Shown here one piece after another: positions 1-8,870 of a stretch of DNA of 64,000 bases (the stretch's first letter is position 1; every line of letters begins with the position of its first letter). The notes beneath the pieces are model-generated. The model was not told the DNA's origin and made no database searches. It saw only the letters and a program-made list of their open reading frames with translations. The DNA is taken from assembly GCF_047462415.1 (NCBI RefSeq), contig NZ_JANSJE010000004.1, positions 1-64,000 of the forward strand. Direction: 5' to 3'. This DNA is from Thermostichus sp047462415. Lineage in GTDB: Bacteria > Cyanobacteriota > Cyanobacteriia > Thermostichales > Thermostichaceae. The position numbers were made by a program, and so were the translations under genes.

Positions 1-607
1 CTTTGCCTTAGATCCAAAGAATGGGTTGGCATTCCCTTCTCTCCTTCCTCTTGAATACCTGTACCCTATTTTAAATTAACAGGCTGTAGCTTGGACTCCA
101 CAAAGTAGCTTTGTTGTAGGGCTGTAGTAACAAACACCAAATGCGCCTGTAAGCTGGAAATACTGCTGCGTTCTTCCCTTAGTTCTATGGGCTGGCATAG
201 ACATGCCAACTTAACTTGAGCTCATGAAAGCCCGGTGCAAGTACAGTCTTTACCCTACAGACCAATAGAGGCCAAACTTAGCCCAGTTGTTTGGCTGTGC
301 CCGCTATGCTTGCAATGTAAGTTTTGGCCTCCTGTCAAGGGGTTGGGAACCCTTTAAACACACAGATCAGCGAACCTGGCCTGGGAAAGTTTGGCGAGGG
401 AGAGCCTTGGAGCTTGGCCATCTTCGGCCCTCCGCCCCTCAGCAGCTAGGCTGCTTCAACCTCTTGGGAAGCCCCTCGAGAGGAAGACGGCTTGAGAAAC
501 AGGGGTAACTCCTCAGGCGATCGTGATCTTGTTCTCCAAGGGTGAATCCGAAGCTGGGCCTGCTCCGTATTTGAGATGGCTTGTTCTCCGACCGAGGAGC
601 TTTTTCC
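1..607. other. Gene-free, AT-richer left edge
   Basis: No convincing coding region is seen in these 607 bases on either strand; open frames are short and do not resemble known proteins. Base composition is visibly more AT-rich in the first 350 bases than in the rest of the window. The one clear structure is a long stem-loop at 268-331, listed separately. The region could hold the end of a gene that starts left of the window, a non-coding RNA, or decayed sequence. Confidence 0.5.
268..331. repeat. Long imperfect inverted repeat (stem-loop)
   Basis: GAGGCCAAACTTA at 268-280 is the reverse complement of TAAGTTTTGGCCTC at 318-331 apart from one extra T. The 37-base loop contains a smaller GCCCAG/TTGGC-type pairing. 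No T-run follows on either strand, so this is not a typical terminator. It could be a small structured RNA or a remnant of a mobile element end. Confidence 0.45.
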
Positions 608-1165
608 ATGTTGTTGACGTTTTTGCTGGATTCAGCCTTTCGGCTTCGTTTTGTCTGCACAGCTTTTTGGGGTGTTTGCCTGGCTGCTGCCTTGTTTCTC
701 AGCGGCTGCGGGAGCGGCAGCTCGGTAACCCCTGCGCCGGGAGCTGTAGTCTCTACGGCTACCTTGACCCTATCTCCTGCTGCCGAAGTACCGCCGGTAG
801 CGGTGCCCAGCTCCGCCAGCGGCAGTGCTGTTGTCACTTTAAACCAGACCGCCCGTACTCTATCTGTCCAGGGGAGTTTTACGAATCTCACGACCCCACT
901 TTTGCCGATCGCCAATTTTGGCCCCGGCCACATTCACCTGGCCCAGCCCCAGCCGGGACAATCTTTCGCCCAGGCCACAGGCCCGGTCGTCTTTGTCCTG
1001 AACATGTTGCCCAATCCCGACAATCAATCGGGGAACTTCCCGCTAGAGGCCCAACTCACCCCTGAGCAGGTCTCCAGCTTCTTGGCCGGGGCCTACTACA
1101 TCAACATCCATACGCAGGCCAACCCTCCCGGCGAGTTGCGGGCCCAGGTGGTTTTCCCTCGCTAA
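608..1165 (+). CDS. CHRD-domain lipoprotein
   Basis: A 185-residue secreted protein. The N-terminus has a hydrophobic stretch (about residues 16-33) ending in a lipobox LSGC with Cys34, so it should be lipidated and membrane anchored facing outward. The rest matches the CHRD family seen first in chordin and common in bacterial envelope proteins: a GPGHIHLAQP block, a FVLNMLP strand and the terminal YYINIHTQANPPGELRAQV signature. Its biochemical role is unknown. I chose ATG 608 because an in-frame ATG at 581 would put ten extra residues before the signal sequence. It stands alone, 160 bases upstream of the aldehyde dehydrogenase. Confidence 0.8.
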   Translation: MLLTFLLDSAFRLRFVCTAFWGVCLAAALFLSGCGSGSSVTPAPGAVVSTATLTLSPAAEVPPVAVPSSASGSAVVTLNQTARTLSVQGSFTNLTTPLLPIANFGPGHIHLAQPQPGQSFAQATGPVVFVLNMLPNPDNQSGNFPLEAQLTPEQVSSFLAGAYYINIHTQANPPGELRAQVVFPR

Positions 1166-1325
1166 ATCTTGAAGGCGACTTCTCAGCCGCCTAAGCGGTG
1201 CGGAGCATCTAAAGCATTTGGCGCAAATGCTGGGGCTTGCGCTGCCTTTTTTCTGGTCAACTCAAGAAGATTCGGCACAATGGGGAAAGCCATTTCACCC
1301 TTACCAAGCAGTTGAGGACATCGCT

Positions 1326-2768
1326 ATGGCCTACAAACTCTGGATCGACGGCCAATGGGTCGATAGCCAAGGGGGGGGCTTGATGACCATCGAGAACCCG
1401 GCTACTGGCGAGGAACTAGCAGAGGTGGTGGATGCCAGCCCGGCCGATGTGGATCGGGCGGTGCAGGCTGCCCAGACGGCCTTTTACGATGGCCGTTGGT
1501 CGAAACTCACGCCTGGCGAGCGCTCCCTGGCCCTCTGGAAATTGGCGGATCTCATCGAAGCTCGCGCCGCCGAATTGGCACGTGTAGAGTCGGAAAACAC
1601 CGGCAAGCCCTACGAGCTGGTGAGCTTGGGGGGAGATTTGCCGTTTGCGGTCGACAATCTGCGTTTCTTCGCTGCCGCCGCCCGCGACATCCATGGCTTC
1701 AGCGCCGGAGAATACGCCAAGGGTTACACCTCGCTATTTCGCAAAGAGCCGGTGGGGGTGTGCGCGCAAATTACCCCCTGGAACTACCCGCTGCTGATGG
1801 CCGTCTGGAAGATCGGCCCTGCTCTGGCTGCTGGCTGTACGGTGGTGCTCAAGCCTGCTCCCACCACCCCTCTGACCACTCTGATGTTGGGGGAACTGAT
1901 CGCTGAAGCCGGGATCCCGCCGGGGGTTGTGAACATTGTTACCGGGGGCAATGCCACCGGCCAAGCTTTGGTGGAGCACCCGCAGGTGCGCATGGTCAGC
2001 CTTACCGGCTCTACCGCCACCGGCAAGCAGGTGATGCGCACCGCCGCCAATACCCTGAAGCGGGTGCATTTGGAGTTGGGGGGGAAAGCGCCCTTCCTGG
2101 TTTTTGCAGATGCTGACGTGGAAAGCGTGGCCGCCAAGGCCGCCTTCGCCGCCACGTTCAACACCGGCCAGGACTGTACGGCAGCCACCCGCGTCTATGT
2201 GCACGAGAGCAAGCTGGCGCAGGTGCAGGAGGCCATTGTGGAGGCGATGCGCAAAGTGACACTGGGATCCCCTTTTGAGGCGGGGGTGGAGATGGGTCCT
2301 TTGGTCTCGGCAGCCCAGCGGGAGCGGGTGATGGGATTTGTGGAGCGGGCCAAAGCCGAAGGGGCCAAAGTGCTGACCGGCGGGCGGATCCCTTCCCAGT
2401 TTGACCGGGGCTACTACTACGAACCCACAGTGATTGCCAATGTCGATCAAAAAGCGGAGATCGTGCAGAGTGAGGTTTTTGGGCCGGTTCTCACGCTCGG
2501 CTCGTTCCGCGAAGAAGCGGAGGCGCTACGCCTGGGCAATGACGTCCTATACGGGTTGGCGGCTTCTGTGTGGACTCAAGACATCGGACGAGCCATGAAA
2601 CTAGCCGCTGAGCTGGAGGTGGGCACCGTCTGGATCAACGACCACATTCCCATTGCCTCTGAGGCTCCCCATGGCGGCTTCAAACAATCGGGATTTGGCA
2701 AAGATCTTTCCGCCGAGGCGGTGCGCGACTATCAGATTACCAAGCATGTGATGATCGCCACCCCCTGA
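1326..2768 (+). CDS. NAD-dependent aldehyde dehydrogenase (betaine/aminobutyraldehyde type)
   Basis: A 480-residue aldehyde dehydrogenase that oxidises an aldehyde to its acid with NAD(P). Visible signatures are the PWNYP block (Asn153), the nucleotide-binding GSTATG at 228-233, the general base Glu250 in LELGGKAP and the catalytic Cys284 in GQDCTAATR. Overall similarity is closest to betaine-aldehyde or gamma-aminobutyraldehyde dehydrogenases; substrate cannot be settled from sequence. The frame opens at 1218, but ATG 1326 (MAYKLWIDGQW) matches the usual start of the family. No operon partner; the osmoprotectant-type transporter at 18.5-21 kb is the only nearby hint of betaine metabolism. 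Confidence 0.85.
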   Translation: MAYKLWIDGQWVDSQGGGLMTIENPATGEELAEVVDASPADVDRAVQAAQTAFYDGRWSKLTPGERSLALWKLADLIEARAAELARVESENTGKPYELVSLGGDLPFAVDNLRFFAAAARDIHGFSAGEYAKGYTSLFRKEPVGVCAQITPWNYPLLMAVWKIGPALAAGCTVVLKPAPTTPLTTLMLGELIAEAGIPPGVVNIVTGGNATGQALVEHPQVRMVSLTGSTATGKQVMRTAANTLKRVHLELGGKAPFLVFADADVESVAAKAAFAATFNTGQDCTAATRVYVHESKLAQVQEAIVEAMRKVTLGSPFEAGVEMGPLVSAAQRERVMGFVERAKAEGAKVLTGGRIPSQFDRGYYYEPTVIANVDQKAEIVQSEVFGPVLTLGSFREEAEALRLGNDVLYGLAASVWTQDIGRAMKLAAELEVGTVWINDHIPIASEAPHGGFKQSGFGKDLSAEAVRDYQITKHVMIATP

Positions 2769-3094
2769 AGCTACGACCATCCTGAGCAGCCATAAAACGA
2801 AACAGCAGCAGTTCAACAGGGACATCTCCAGTTTTCCGGAAACCCTTTGCTGCCTCGTTCGCCCCGGCAGCGCGGAGCGCTATCTCAATCTCCCCTCTCC
2901 CTTTGGGAGAGGGGCTGGGGGTGAGGGCTGGGAGAGGGGCTGGGGGTGAGGGAGCAGAGCGGTCTGGGAACGTCCCTAGAAATCTCGGTCGCGCAAGCGG
3001 TGCGTCGCTTGAAAACGATAGACTGGGGTGTACAGCTCTCAATCTGCCCTGGATCTGGGAAGATTCTCAAAAGATCGCCAAGATCTAACCGTCG
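2769..3094. other. Intergenic region with REP copy A
   Basis: The 326 bases between the aldehyde dehydrogenase and chlD hold no gene. The middle is occupied by one REP-like repeat (2890-2953) preceded by a GCGCGGAGCGC-type block. The chlD promoter is probably in the last 130 bases, but I see no convincing -35/-10 pair. Confidence 0.6.
2890..2953. repeat. REP-like hairpin repeat, copy A
   Basis: Core palindrome CCCCTCTCCC-TTT-GGGAGAGGGG followed by the tail GCTGGGGGTGAGGG, with the GGGAGAGGGGCTGGGGGTGAGGG half duplicated in tandem. The same core recurs at seven other intergenic places in the window. Confidence 0.85.
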
Positions 3095-5113
3095 ATGACC
3101 CACCTCCCTAAGTCCCCTTCGGGATCTGCAACCCTGGCCCCTCCCCGCACCTTCCCTCTTACCGCCGTGGTCGGACAGCAAACCGCCAAGCTGGCTCTAT
3201 TGTTGGCGGCGGTGGATCCCGGCTTGGGAGGGGTGGTGCTGGTGGGGCCACGGGGCACGGCCAAGTCGGTTTTAGCCCGAGGGATCCACGCCCTGCTGCC
3301 TCCTATCGAGGTGATTGCCGGCTCCTATTGCAACGACGACCCGGTGCGGCCCGAGACCTGGTCAGACTGGGCCAAGGCCCGCTACCCCCAGGGAACAACG
3401 CCCCCCACCCGGGTGATGGCCCCTCCCTTTGTCCAGATTCCCTTGGGGGTGACGGAGGATCGGCTCTTGGGATCCGTGGATGTGGAGGCCTCGGTGAGGC
3501 AGGGGGAAACGGTTTTCCAACCGGGGCTCTTGGCCGCCGCCCACCGGGGCGTGCTCTATGTGGACGACATCAACCTCTTAGACGACGCCATCGTCAACCT
3601 GCTGCTGACGGTGGTAGGGGAGGGGGTAAACCGCCTGGAACGGGAAGGGCTAAGCCTGCAGCACCCCTGCCGGCCTCTCTTGGTGGCCACCTACAACCCC
3701 GAAGAGGGATCCCTGCGCCCCCACCTGCTGGATCGCCTGGCCATGGTGGTGCCGCTGGAGCGGGAGCTGAGCCTGGAGGAACGGCGGGAGATCGCCCAGC
3801 GGGCCAACCAATTCGGCGATGCCCCCGACCCTTTTCTGGCGGAACACCGGGCGGAACTGGAGGAAATCCGCACCCAGATTATCCTGGCGCGGGAGTGGCT
3901 GCCCCAGGTCAAACCGCGGCGGGAACAGATCCACTACCTGGTGCAAGAGGCCATCCGCGGCAACGTCCAAGGCCATCGAGGGGAGCAGTTTGCCCTGCGG
4001 GCCGCCTGTGCCCTGGCCGCGCTGGAGGGACGGGATCGCCTGGTAGCCGAAGATCTACAACAGGCGGTACAACTGGTGCTGCTGCCCCGCGCCCGCTACG
4101 ACCCCGAGCAACCCCCGCCGCCACCCCAATCGCAACAGCCGGATCCCCCGCCGCCAGACCCCGACAACGCCGGTGAGGACAAGGAGGAAACGGATCCCCA
4201 GCCGGAAAATCTCAGCCTGCCGCAGGAGTTTTTCTTCGATCCTGAGCAGGTGGCCCTCGACCCGCGCCTCTTGGCCTTCGCCCAATCTCTGAACCAGCAG
4301 GGAAAAACGGGATCCCGCAGCCTGGTGTTCAGCGCCGACCGGGGCCGTTACATCAAGCCCATTCTGCCCCAGGGCGTCAACCCCCGCATCGCCGTCGATG
4401 CCACCCTGCGGGCTGCTGCCCCCTACCAGAAAAGTCGCCGCCTGCGGCAGCCGGGGCGGGCCGTCATCGTCGAGCCCGGCGACATCCGCGCCAAAAAGCT
4501 GGCCCGCAAAGCTGGAGCCTTGGTGATCTTTGTGGTGGATGCCTCCGGCTCCATGGCCCTCAACCGCATGCAAGCGGCCAAAGGCGCCGCCCTGCGCCTG
4601 CTGACCGAGGCCTACCAAAACCGCGACAAGGTTGCCCTCATCGCCTTTCGTGGCGAGGCTGCCGAAGTGCTGCTGCCCCCCACCCGCTCCATCGAGCTGG
4701 CCCGCCGCCGCCTGGAATCCCTGCCCTGTGGCGGGGGATCCCCACTGGCCCATGCCCTCACCCAAGCGGTGCGCCTAGGGGTCAACGCCCGCGCCAGCGG
4801 CGACGTGGGTCAGGTGATGCTGGTGGCCCTCACCGATGGCCGGGGCAACATCCCCCTCAGCCGCTCCCTGGGACGCAGCGAAGGCGATCCCATCGACCTG
4901 AAGCAGGAGCTGCGGGAGATCGCCCTGCGCATCCGTGCCCTGGGATTGAAGCTGCTTTTCATCGACTCGCAGAGCCGCTTTGTAACCACCGGCTTTGGCG
5001 CCGAGCTGGCGGAACTGGCGGGCGGGCGGTACTTTCATCTGCCCCGCGCCACCGACCAGGGAATTGCAGCCGTGGCCCGCTCGGCCATTCAAGAAGGACG
5101 CACTTCTCTCTGA
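3095..5113 (+). CDS. chlD: Magnesium-chelatase subunit D
   Basis: The 672-residue ChlD works with ChlI and ChlH to insert Mg2+ into protoporphyrin IX, the first committed step of chlorophyll synthesis. The N-terminal AAA+ domain (about 20-330) has a Walker-A-like GPRGTAKS at 51-58. A proline-rich, acidic linker (about 345-390, runs of PPPP and DPDNAGEDKEE) follows, then a C-terminal von Willebrand A domain (about 470-670) with the metal site VDASGSMA. Length and order fit cyanobacterial ChlD. ATG 3095 is the only early start. At least eight GGATCC sites lie inside this one gene. Confidence 0.95.
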   Translation: MTHLPKSPSGSATLAPPRTFPLTAVVGQQTAKLALLLAAVDPGLGGVVLVGPRGTAKSVLARGIHALLPPIEVIAGSYCNDDPVRPETWSDWAKARYPQGTTPPTRVMAPPFVQIPLGVTEDRLLGSVDVEASVRQGETVFQPGLLAAAHRGVLYVDDINLLDDAIVNLLLTVVGEGVNRLEREGLSLQHPCRPLLVATYNPEEGSLRPHLLDRLAMVVPLERELSLEERREIAQRANQFGDAPDPFLAEHRAELEEIRTQIILAREWLPQVKPRREQIHYLVQEAIRGNVQGHRGEQFALRAACALAALEGRDRLVAEDLQQAVQLVLLPRARYDPEQPPPPPQSQQPDPPPPDPDNAGEDKEETDPQPENLSLPQEFFFDPEQVALDPRLLAFAQSLNQQGKTGSRSLVFSADRGRYIKPILPQGVNPRIAVDATLRAAAPYQKSRRLRQPGRAVIVEPGDIRAKKLARKAGALVIFVVDASGSMALNRMQAAKGAALRLLTEAYQNRDKVALIAFRGEAAEVLLPPTRSIELARRRLESLPCGGGSPLAHALTQAVRLGVNARASGDVGQVMLVALTDGRGNIPLSRSLGRSEGDPIDLKQELREIALRIRALGLKLLFIDSQSRFVTTGFGAELAELAGGRYFHLPRATDQGIAAVARSAIQEGRTSL

Positions 5114-5190
5114 AGGAGCAGCCGCGGCGGTGTTTGTAACTTTTCTTAATGGTTGGTTATGATCTCTGTAGGCGCTCTTCACCTTGCCCT

Positions 5191-5961
5191 ATGACTACAG
5201 GACTCCTGCCGGAACTGCTCCTTGAGAATCCTATGGCTGTTGACTGGGTCAGTCGGGGCGTGAGCGCAGCCATTCGCGCTCTCTTCAAGCAGGTAGAGCG
5301 GCTGGAGGCGCGTGTGCGAGTCGAGCCTGTCGCCAAGCTGTTGCAAGGACGCATCGACAGCTTTGAGCTGTTGGGCCAGCACCTGCAGATGTACAACGGC
5401 CTGAGGCTTTCGGCCCTAGAGCTGTTTTGCAATGCTGTGGCCATTGATTTCAGCCAAATCTGGCAGGGGAAGATCAAGCTGCGCCAGCCGGTACAGGCCA
5501 CGATGCGGGTGGTGCTGAGCGAAGCCGATCTGGCCCAATCCTTCAACACGCCTTTTGTGCTGAACAGGCTGGCCTTGGTAGGGCAGGATGGCAAATCCCT
5601 ATCCTTCCACCACGTTCGTATCGCCATCACTCCGGCGCGTCGACTGGAATTGCAGGCAAACGTACAGCAAGCAGAGGCCAGGTCTCTCCGCGTTGGTTTT
5701 TCCGCCCAGGTTGAGGTGGTGGAGCAGCGTCGCATCCGCTTTACAGATCCGATGTTTGTGGGTGATACAGAGGCGGAGCTGGCGTTGAGCCGGGCCTTGG
5801 TCGATCACCTGAATGGGCTTCTGGACTTGGATCAGTTGGCCTTGCGGGGTACGGAGCTGCGGGTAGATCGGGTGAACCTACAGCCCCGGCAGATGGTTCT
5901 GTACGGCAGCGCCACCCTGGCGCACTTTCCCATGCGCCAACCGCAATGGGAAAATGCTTGA
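5191..5961 (+). CDS. DUF2993 protein
   Basis: About 256 residues with the DUF2993/LmeA-like pattern widespread in cyanobacteria (KLLQGRIDSFEL near the N-terminus, AVAIDFSQIWQGKIKLRQP in the middle). Function is unknown; LmeA relatives in actinobacteria act in envelope glycolipid assembly, which I would not transfer here without evidence. No signal peptide is obvious from this start. ATG 5149 in the same frame would add 14 poorly conserved residues. It lies 77 bases after chlD on the same strand and ends before a strong terminator at 6016-6056. Confidence 0.75.
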   Translation: MTTGLLPELLLENPMAVDWVSRGVSAAIRALFKQVERLEARVRVEPVAKLLQGRIDSFELLGQHLQMYNGLRLSALELFCNAVAIDFSQIWQGKIKLRQPVQATMRVVLSEADLAQSFNTPFVLNRLALVGQDGKSLSFHHVRIAITPARRLELQANVQQAEARSLRVGFSAQVEVVEQRRIRFTDPMFVGDTEAELALSRALVDHLNGLLDLDQLALRGTELRVDRVNLQPRQMVLYGSATLAHFPMRQPQWENA

Positions 5962-6015
5962 CAACCTTTCGGCGGGCAGCTACGCTCAATAGTGGTGAGG
6001 AGTGAAGAGAAGAAG

Positions 6016-6056
6016 CCTCTGGGGTCGAAACACGGACAGACTCCCAGAGGTTTTTT
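6016..6056 (+). terminator. Rho-independent terminator
   Basis: CCTCTGGG (6016-6023) pairs with CCCAGAGG (6043-6050) and is followed at once by six T. It lies about 55 bases after the DUF2993 stop codon and should end the chlD-DUF2993 transcript. Confidence 0.8.
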
Positions 6057-6124
6057 CATGGCCTATTCACGCGATCCCAATCCCGACGGGGACGCCGCGC
6101 CCATGCCCAGGCCCGCTGGGTTTT

Positions 6125-6386
6125 ATAGTCATTTCAAATGGCAATGCAACGTTTCTCTACGTCGTTGTTGCTACACAACGCTGTTCTAACTCCCCTCTCC
6201 CTCTGGGAGAGGGGTTGGGGGTGAGGGCCTCTGGGAGAGGGGTTGGGGGTGGTCGCGTGAGCGGCGCGGAGCGCTTGGGCGCCTCTGGGAGAGGGGTTGG
6301 GGGTGGTCGCGTGAGCGGCGCGGAGCGCTTGGGCGCCTCTGGGAGAGGGGTTGGGGGTGAGGGTAGCGGCGCGGAGCGCTTGGGTT
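6125..6386. repeat. Composite repeat, copy B, with 54-base tandem units
   Basis: Begins with the long module TAGTCATTTCAAATGGCAA...TTTCTCTACGTCGTTG, runs into the REP core at 6190, then shows a 54-base unit starting at 6227, 6281 and 6335. Each unit is GCCTCTGGGAGAGGGGTTGG plus a GGTCGCGTGAGCGGCGCGGA block. This is the largest expansion of the family in the window. Confidence 0.9.
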
Positions 6387-6646
6387 GGCGACAAAGTGTC
6401 TCAATCCTGTTTGAAACGACTATAACCCTAGGGGCTGGAAGACTTCTCTCAGCACTCCAGGCGTCCCAATCAGCTCTGGATTTGAATTCAGGCTGGGACA
6501 GAGCGCCTGGCGCAACTCTTTGCCCGGCAGGGATCGGGTGTCAGGGATCCCAGTTCAGTTGGGAGTGCCCCTGTTTTTCGCTGGCCCTCTTGACCCCTCT
6601 GCTGGTCTCTGGCCTAATTCAAGTTAAGCCTCTCTTCCATTCCCCC

Positions 6647-7699
6647 TTGAGACACCGCCTCCTTGAGTTTTGGCGTCGCCGCTTTCCCCACAGCTTGCGC
6701 ACGCAGGTGGCGCTGGTGATTGCCAGCCTTTCCTTTGTCCCCAACTTGGTGTTCATCCTGTCGGTGCAGTGGATCTGGCCCGACACGCAATTTAGTGCCG
6801 AAGGGATCATTCTGCTGCTGCTGTGGATCCCGTTGCTGGCGGTACTATCGGCGGTGGTGGGCTATGTCCTGTCTTCTTTGATCCTGCGCCCCCTCACCTT
6901 GCTGGCCCGCGAGTTGGCCCACCTAGAAACCTTGATCAACCAGCCGGCCCGTTGGAATTTGCTGCTTCGTACCCAGGATCCCCAAGAGGCCCTAATCCTG
7001 CGGCAGGCTTTTGCCCATTTGCTGCGCCAGATCCAGATCGACCAGTTGCGGCGGGAGGCCTTCATCGCCACCTTGGTGCATGACTTGAAAACTCCCCTCA
7101 TCGCCTTTGGACATCTGCTGAGCGCCTTCAAGCAGGAGCAGCAGTTGGATCCCCGGGAACGGCTTGCCCTGCTGGATCGCATCCTGGAGGAGAACCAACA
7201 CAACCTGGCGCTGGTGCAAAAAATGGTGGAGGCCCACCGCCTGGAGCGGGGCGAGATCGAGCTGCACCCTCGTCTTTGCGATCTGGGATCCTTGGCCAGA
7301 AGAGTGGCCGAACGCATGGGATCCCTGGCCCAAGAACGGGGGATCGACCTGCGCGTGGAAGGAGAGGGCTGGGGCAACGCCGATGAGGCCGAGCTGGAAC
7401 GGGCGCTGGTGAATCTCGTGGACAACGCCTTGCGCTACGCCCGCCATGCGGTGGTGCTGACCGTCAGCCCTCGCCAGATCCAGGTGCGGGATGATGGCCC
7501 TGGCCTGCCGGCTCCCCTGGAAGAGCTGGCCCAGCCCTACATCGCCCAGCCCATCCACATCGCCGGCCAGCGCTACCCAACCGGATCGGGAGGTCTGGGA
7601 CTGTACATTGCCAAGCGCATCCTGCAAGCCCACGGGGGTGACTTGCGGTTGATCGAGACGGGATCCCAGGGCGCCACCCTAGCCCTGGTGCTGAGTTAA
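6647..7699 (+). CDS. Sensor histidine kinase
   Basis: A membrane-bound two-component kinase of about 350 residues. Two hydrophobic segments near the N-terminus (VALVIASLSFVPNLVFILSV and IILLLLWIPLLAVLSAVVGYV) flank a short external loop, so the sensing part is minimal. Next come an H-box (LVHDLKTPL), an N-box (LVNLVDNALRYA), and G-boxes (RDDGPGL and GSGGLGLYIAKR). The start is unresolved: no ATG exists between the repeat array and the first membrane segment, so TTG 6647 is a guess and GTG 6707 is possible. Its 3' end overlaps the convergent receiver-like gene by 21 bases, which hints at a functional pair. Confidence 0.8.
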   Translation: MRHRLLEFWRRRFPHSLRTQVALVIASLSFVPNLVFILSVQWIWPDTQFSAEGIILLLLWIPLLAVLSAVVGYVLSSLILRPLTLLARELAHLETLINQPARWNLLLRTQDPQEALILRQAFAHLLRQIQIDQLRREAFIATLVHDLKTPLIAFGHLLSAFKQEQQLDPRERLALLDRILEENQHNLALVQKMVEAHRLERGEIELHPRLCDLGSLARRVAERMGSLAQERGIDLRVEGEGWGNADEAELERALVNLVDNALRYARHAVVLTVSPRQIQVRDDGPGLPAPLEELAQPYIAQPIHIAGQRYPTGSGGLGLYIAKRILQAHGGDLRLIETGSQGATLALVLS

Positions 7700-8299
7700 G
7701 GCCCCACCAACAGGGCGGCCCCGATACATCAATCGGTACTTCATCTGTGGGGTCGAGTCTTTTTGCCCTGGTTTTTCTTCTGCTGTGATGGGTTGTAAAG
7801 AGGCAGTGGGAGGATGCGCCTGGGTGGAGGAAGAGGATGTACGGCTGACCTTGCCAGGCCACAAACCCGCTTGCTCCAGAGCCCTGTAGAGTGCCTCCGT
7901 GTCAATAGGCCAGAACCATCTGGCAGCCTCGTAAACTCGCTCGAGGGAGTGGAGAATATCCCCGGCCTCGGCCAAGCCAGGGATTACATCCGCTGCCCCC
8001 TGATAAATTGCCCAGCGTCGCTCTGCCGGCTCGATGTGGCGACCGGGATAATGAGTCAGGATCACAGGGATATTGGGCAGCTTGCTTTGGCACTCTCGGC
8101 AAAAGGCATAGGGGTTAAACAGCCCCGTCGTCATGTCCACCACCATCAGATCCAGATCCAGAGGCTGACTGGTTGCCACCTCCAGCAACGCTTCACAGGG
8201 GGAAACCAGCACCACAGAGTGTCTCTGCGACTCCAGTCCCAACTTCCAGAGATGAACTTGTGAGGCTTGGCCCTGAGCCAGCAGTATGGCTTTGCTCAT
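7679..8299 (-). CDS. Degenerate response-regulator (receiver-like) protein
   Basis: 206 residues. The first 120 resemble a receiver domain: the phospho-acceptor position is present (Asp55 in LMVVDMTTG), and PVILTHYPG matches the beta-4 strand, but the usual Lys-Pro at the end of beta-5 is replaced by GAADVIPGL, so phosphorylation switching is doubtful. The C-terminal 80 residues are low-complexity and end in KYRLMYRGRPV, which recalls the small cyanobacterial DUF4278 motif. No DNA-binding domain. ATG 8299 starts the receiver fold exactly. Gene order is tail to tail with the sensor kinase. Confidence 0.65.
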   Translation of the reverse strand: MSKAILLAQGQASQVHLWKLGLESQRHSVVLVSPCEALLEVATSQPLDLDLMVVDMTTGLFNPYAFCRECQSKLPNIPVILTHYPGRHIEPAERRWAIYQGAADVIPGLAEAGDILHSLERVYEAARWFWPIDTEALYRALEQAGLWPGKVSRTSSSSTQAHPPTASLQPITAEEKPGQKDSTPQMKYRLMYRGRPVGGALTQHQG

Positions 8300-8507
8300 A
8301 GGGGATGAAAATGTAGAAGGAAAGTTAAAGGCTTGCTCTACCCGCTGATCCGTCATACGTCAGAATCGCGCACGGAGCGTAATGTAGCATTCTCAAGAGG
8401 AGCAAATAGTAACCGGATATACAAGTGCTGCTGTGGAAACCCAACCTTCTGGGCGCCCACCCCGGAGCCCCACCAGCGAACTTTTGGGCGCGGCCTGTCC
8501 GGTGGCC

Positions 8508-8843
8508 TCAATTTTTGTCTCGCTCAACCCCATCAGGGATCCCTTCTGGCTCGGCTGCCAATTCAGCTTGTAGGGCCTGCCACTCTTCCGCAGAGAGCGA
8601 ATGGAGCTTCTCTTGGATTTGCTGGGTTTCGAAGCTGGCCCACTGAGCCTTCAAGGTCATTTCCCCACGCAGCACCCGCCTCAGGTAGCCCAAAGTCCAG
8701 CCCAAGCACGCCAGCAAAAGCACCACGCTGGATATCTGCTGCGCAGCCCCCGTGTCTAAGCCCGCCCAAAGCAGCAGGCCGTAGAGGCCGCCGCCCCCCA
8801 ACAGCAGGCCTAGGCCGACGCCAAGAACATCCAATCTGCGCAT
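8508..8843 (-). CDS. DUF3007 membrane protein
   Basis: 111 residues with two predicted membrane helices (LGVGLGLLLGGGGLYGLLL and ISSVVLLLACLGWTLGYLRR) followed by a charged C-terminal tail (SLSAEEWQALQAELAAEPE). It fits the DUF3007 family, which in many cyanobacteria sits directly downstream of ndhL; here the gap is 27 bases on the same strand. A role linked to the NDH-1 complex is a reasonable guess from this neighbourhood, not from the sequence itself. Confidence 0.8.
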   Translation of the reverse strand: MRRLDVLGVGLGLLLGGGGLYGLLLWAGLDTGAAQQISSVVLLLACLGWTLGYLRRVLRGEMTLKAQWASFETQQIQEKLHSLSAEEWQALQAELAAEPEGIPDGVERDKN

Positions 8844-8870
8844 GACCCGGTAATCGACAAATGGCCGGCC

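Larger units (their letters stand above)
5962..6646. other. Intergenic region with terminator and repeat array
   Basis: This stretch holds the terminator of the preceding gene (6016-6056) and the expanded REP array (6125-6386). An open frame runs through the repeats into the downstream kinase, giving repeated RGVGGGRVSGAERLGAS-like peptides; I regard this as fortuitous and not as protein. Confidence 0.6.

Noticed and set aside
439..933. Long antisense frame opposite the CHRD lipoprotein
   Set aside because: Composition is Arg/Ala/Pro-rich as expected from reading GC-rich coding DNA backwards; the plus-strand frame has a lipobox and domain.
6227..6386. CRISPR array
   Set aside because: Units are directly adjacent without unique spacers and contain the intergenic REP palindrome.
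6002..6646. N-terminal extension of the histidine kinase through the repeat array
   Set aside because: The peptide is a translation of REP units and of the terminator; no kinase similarity before the first membrane helix.
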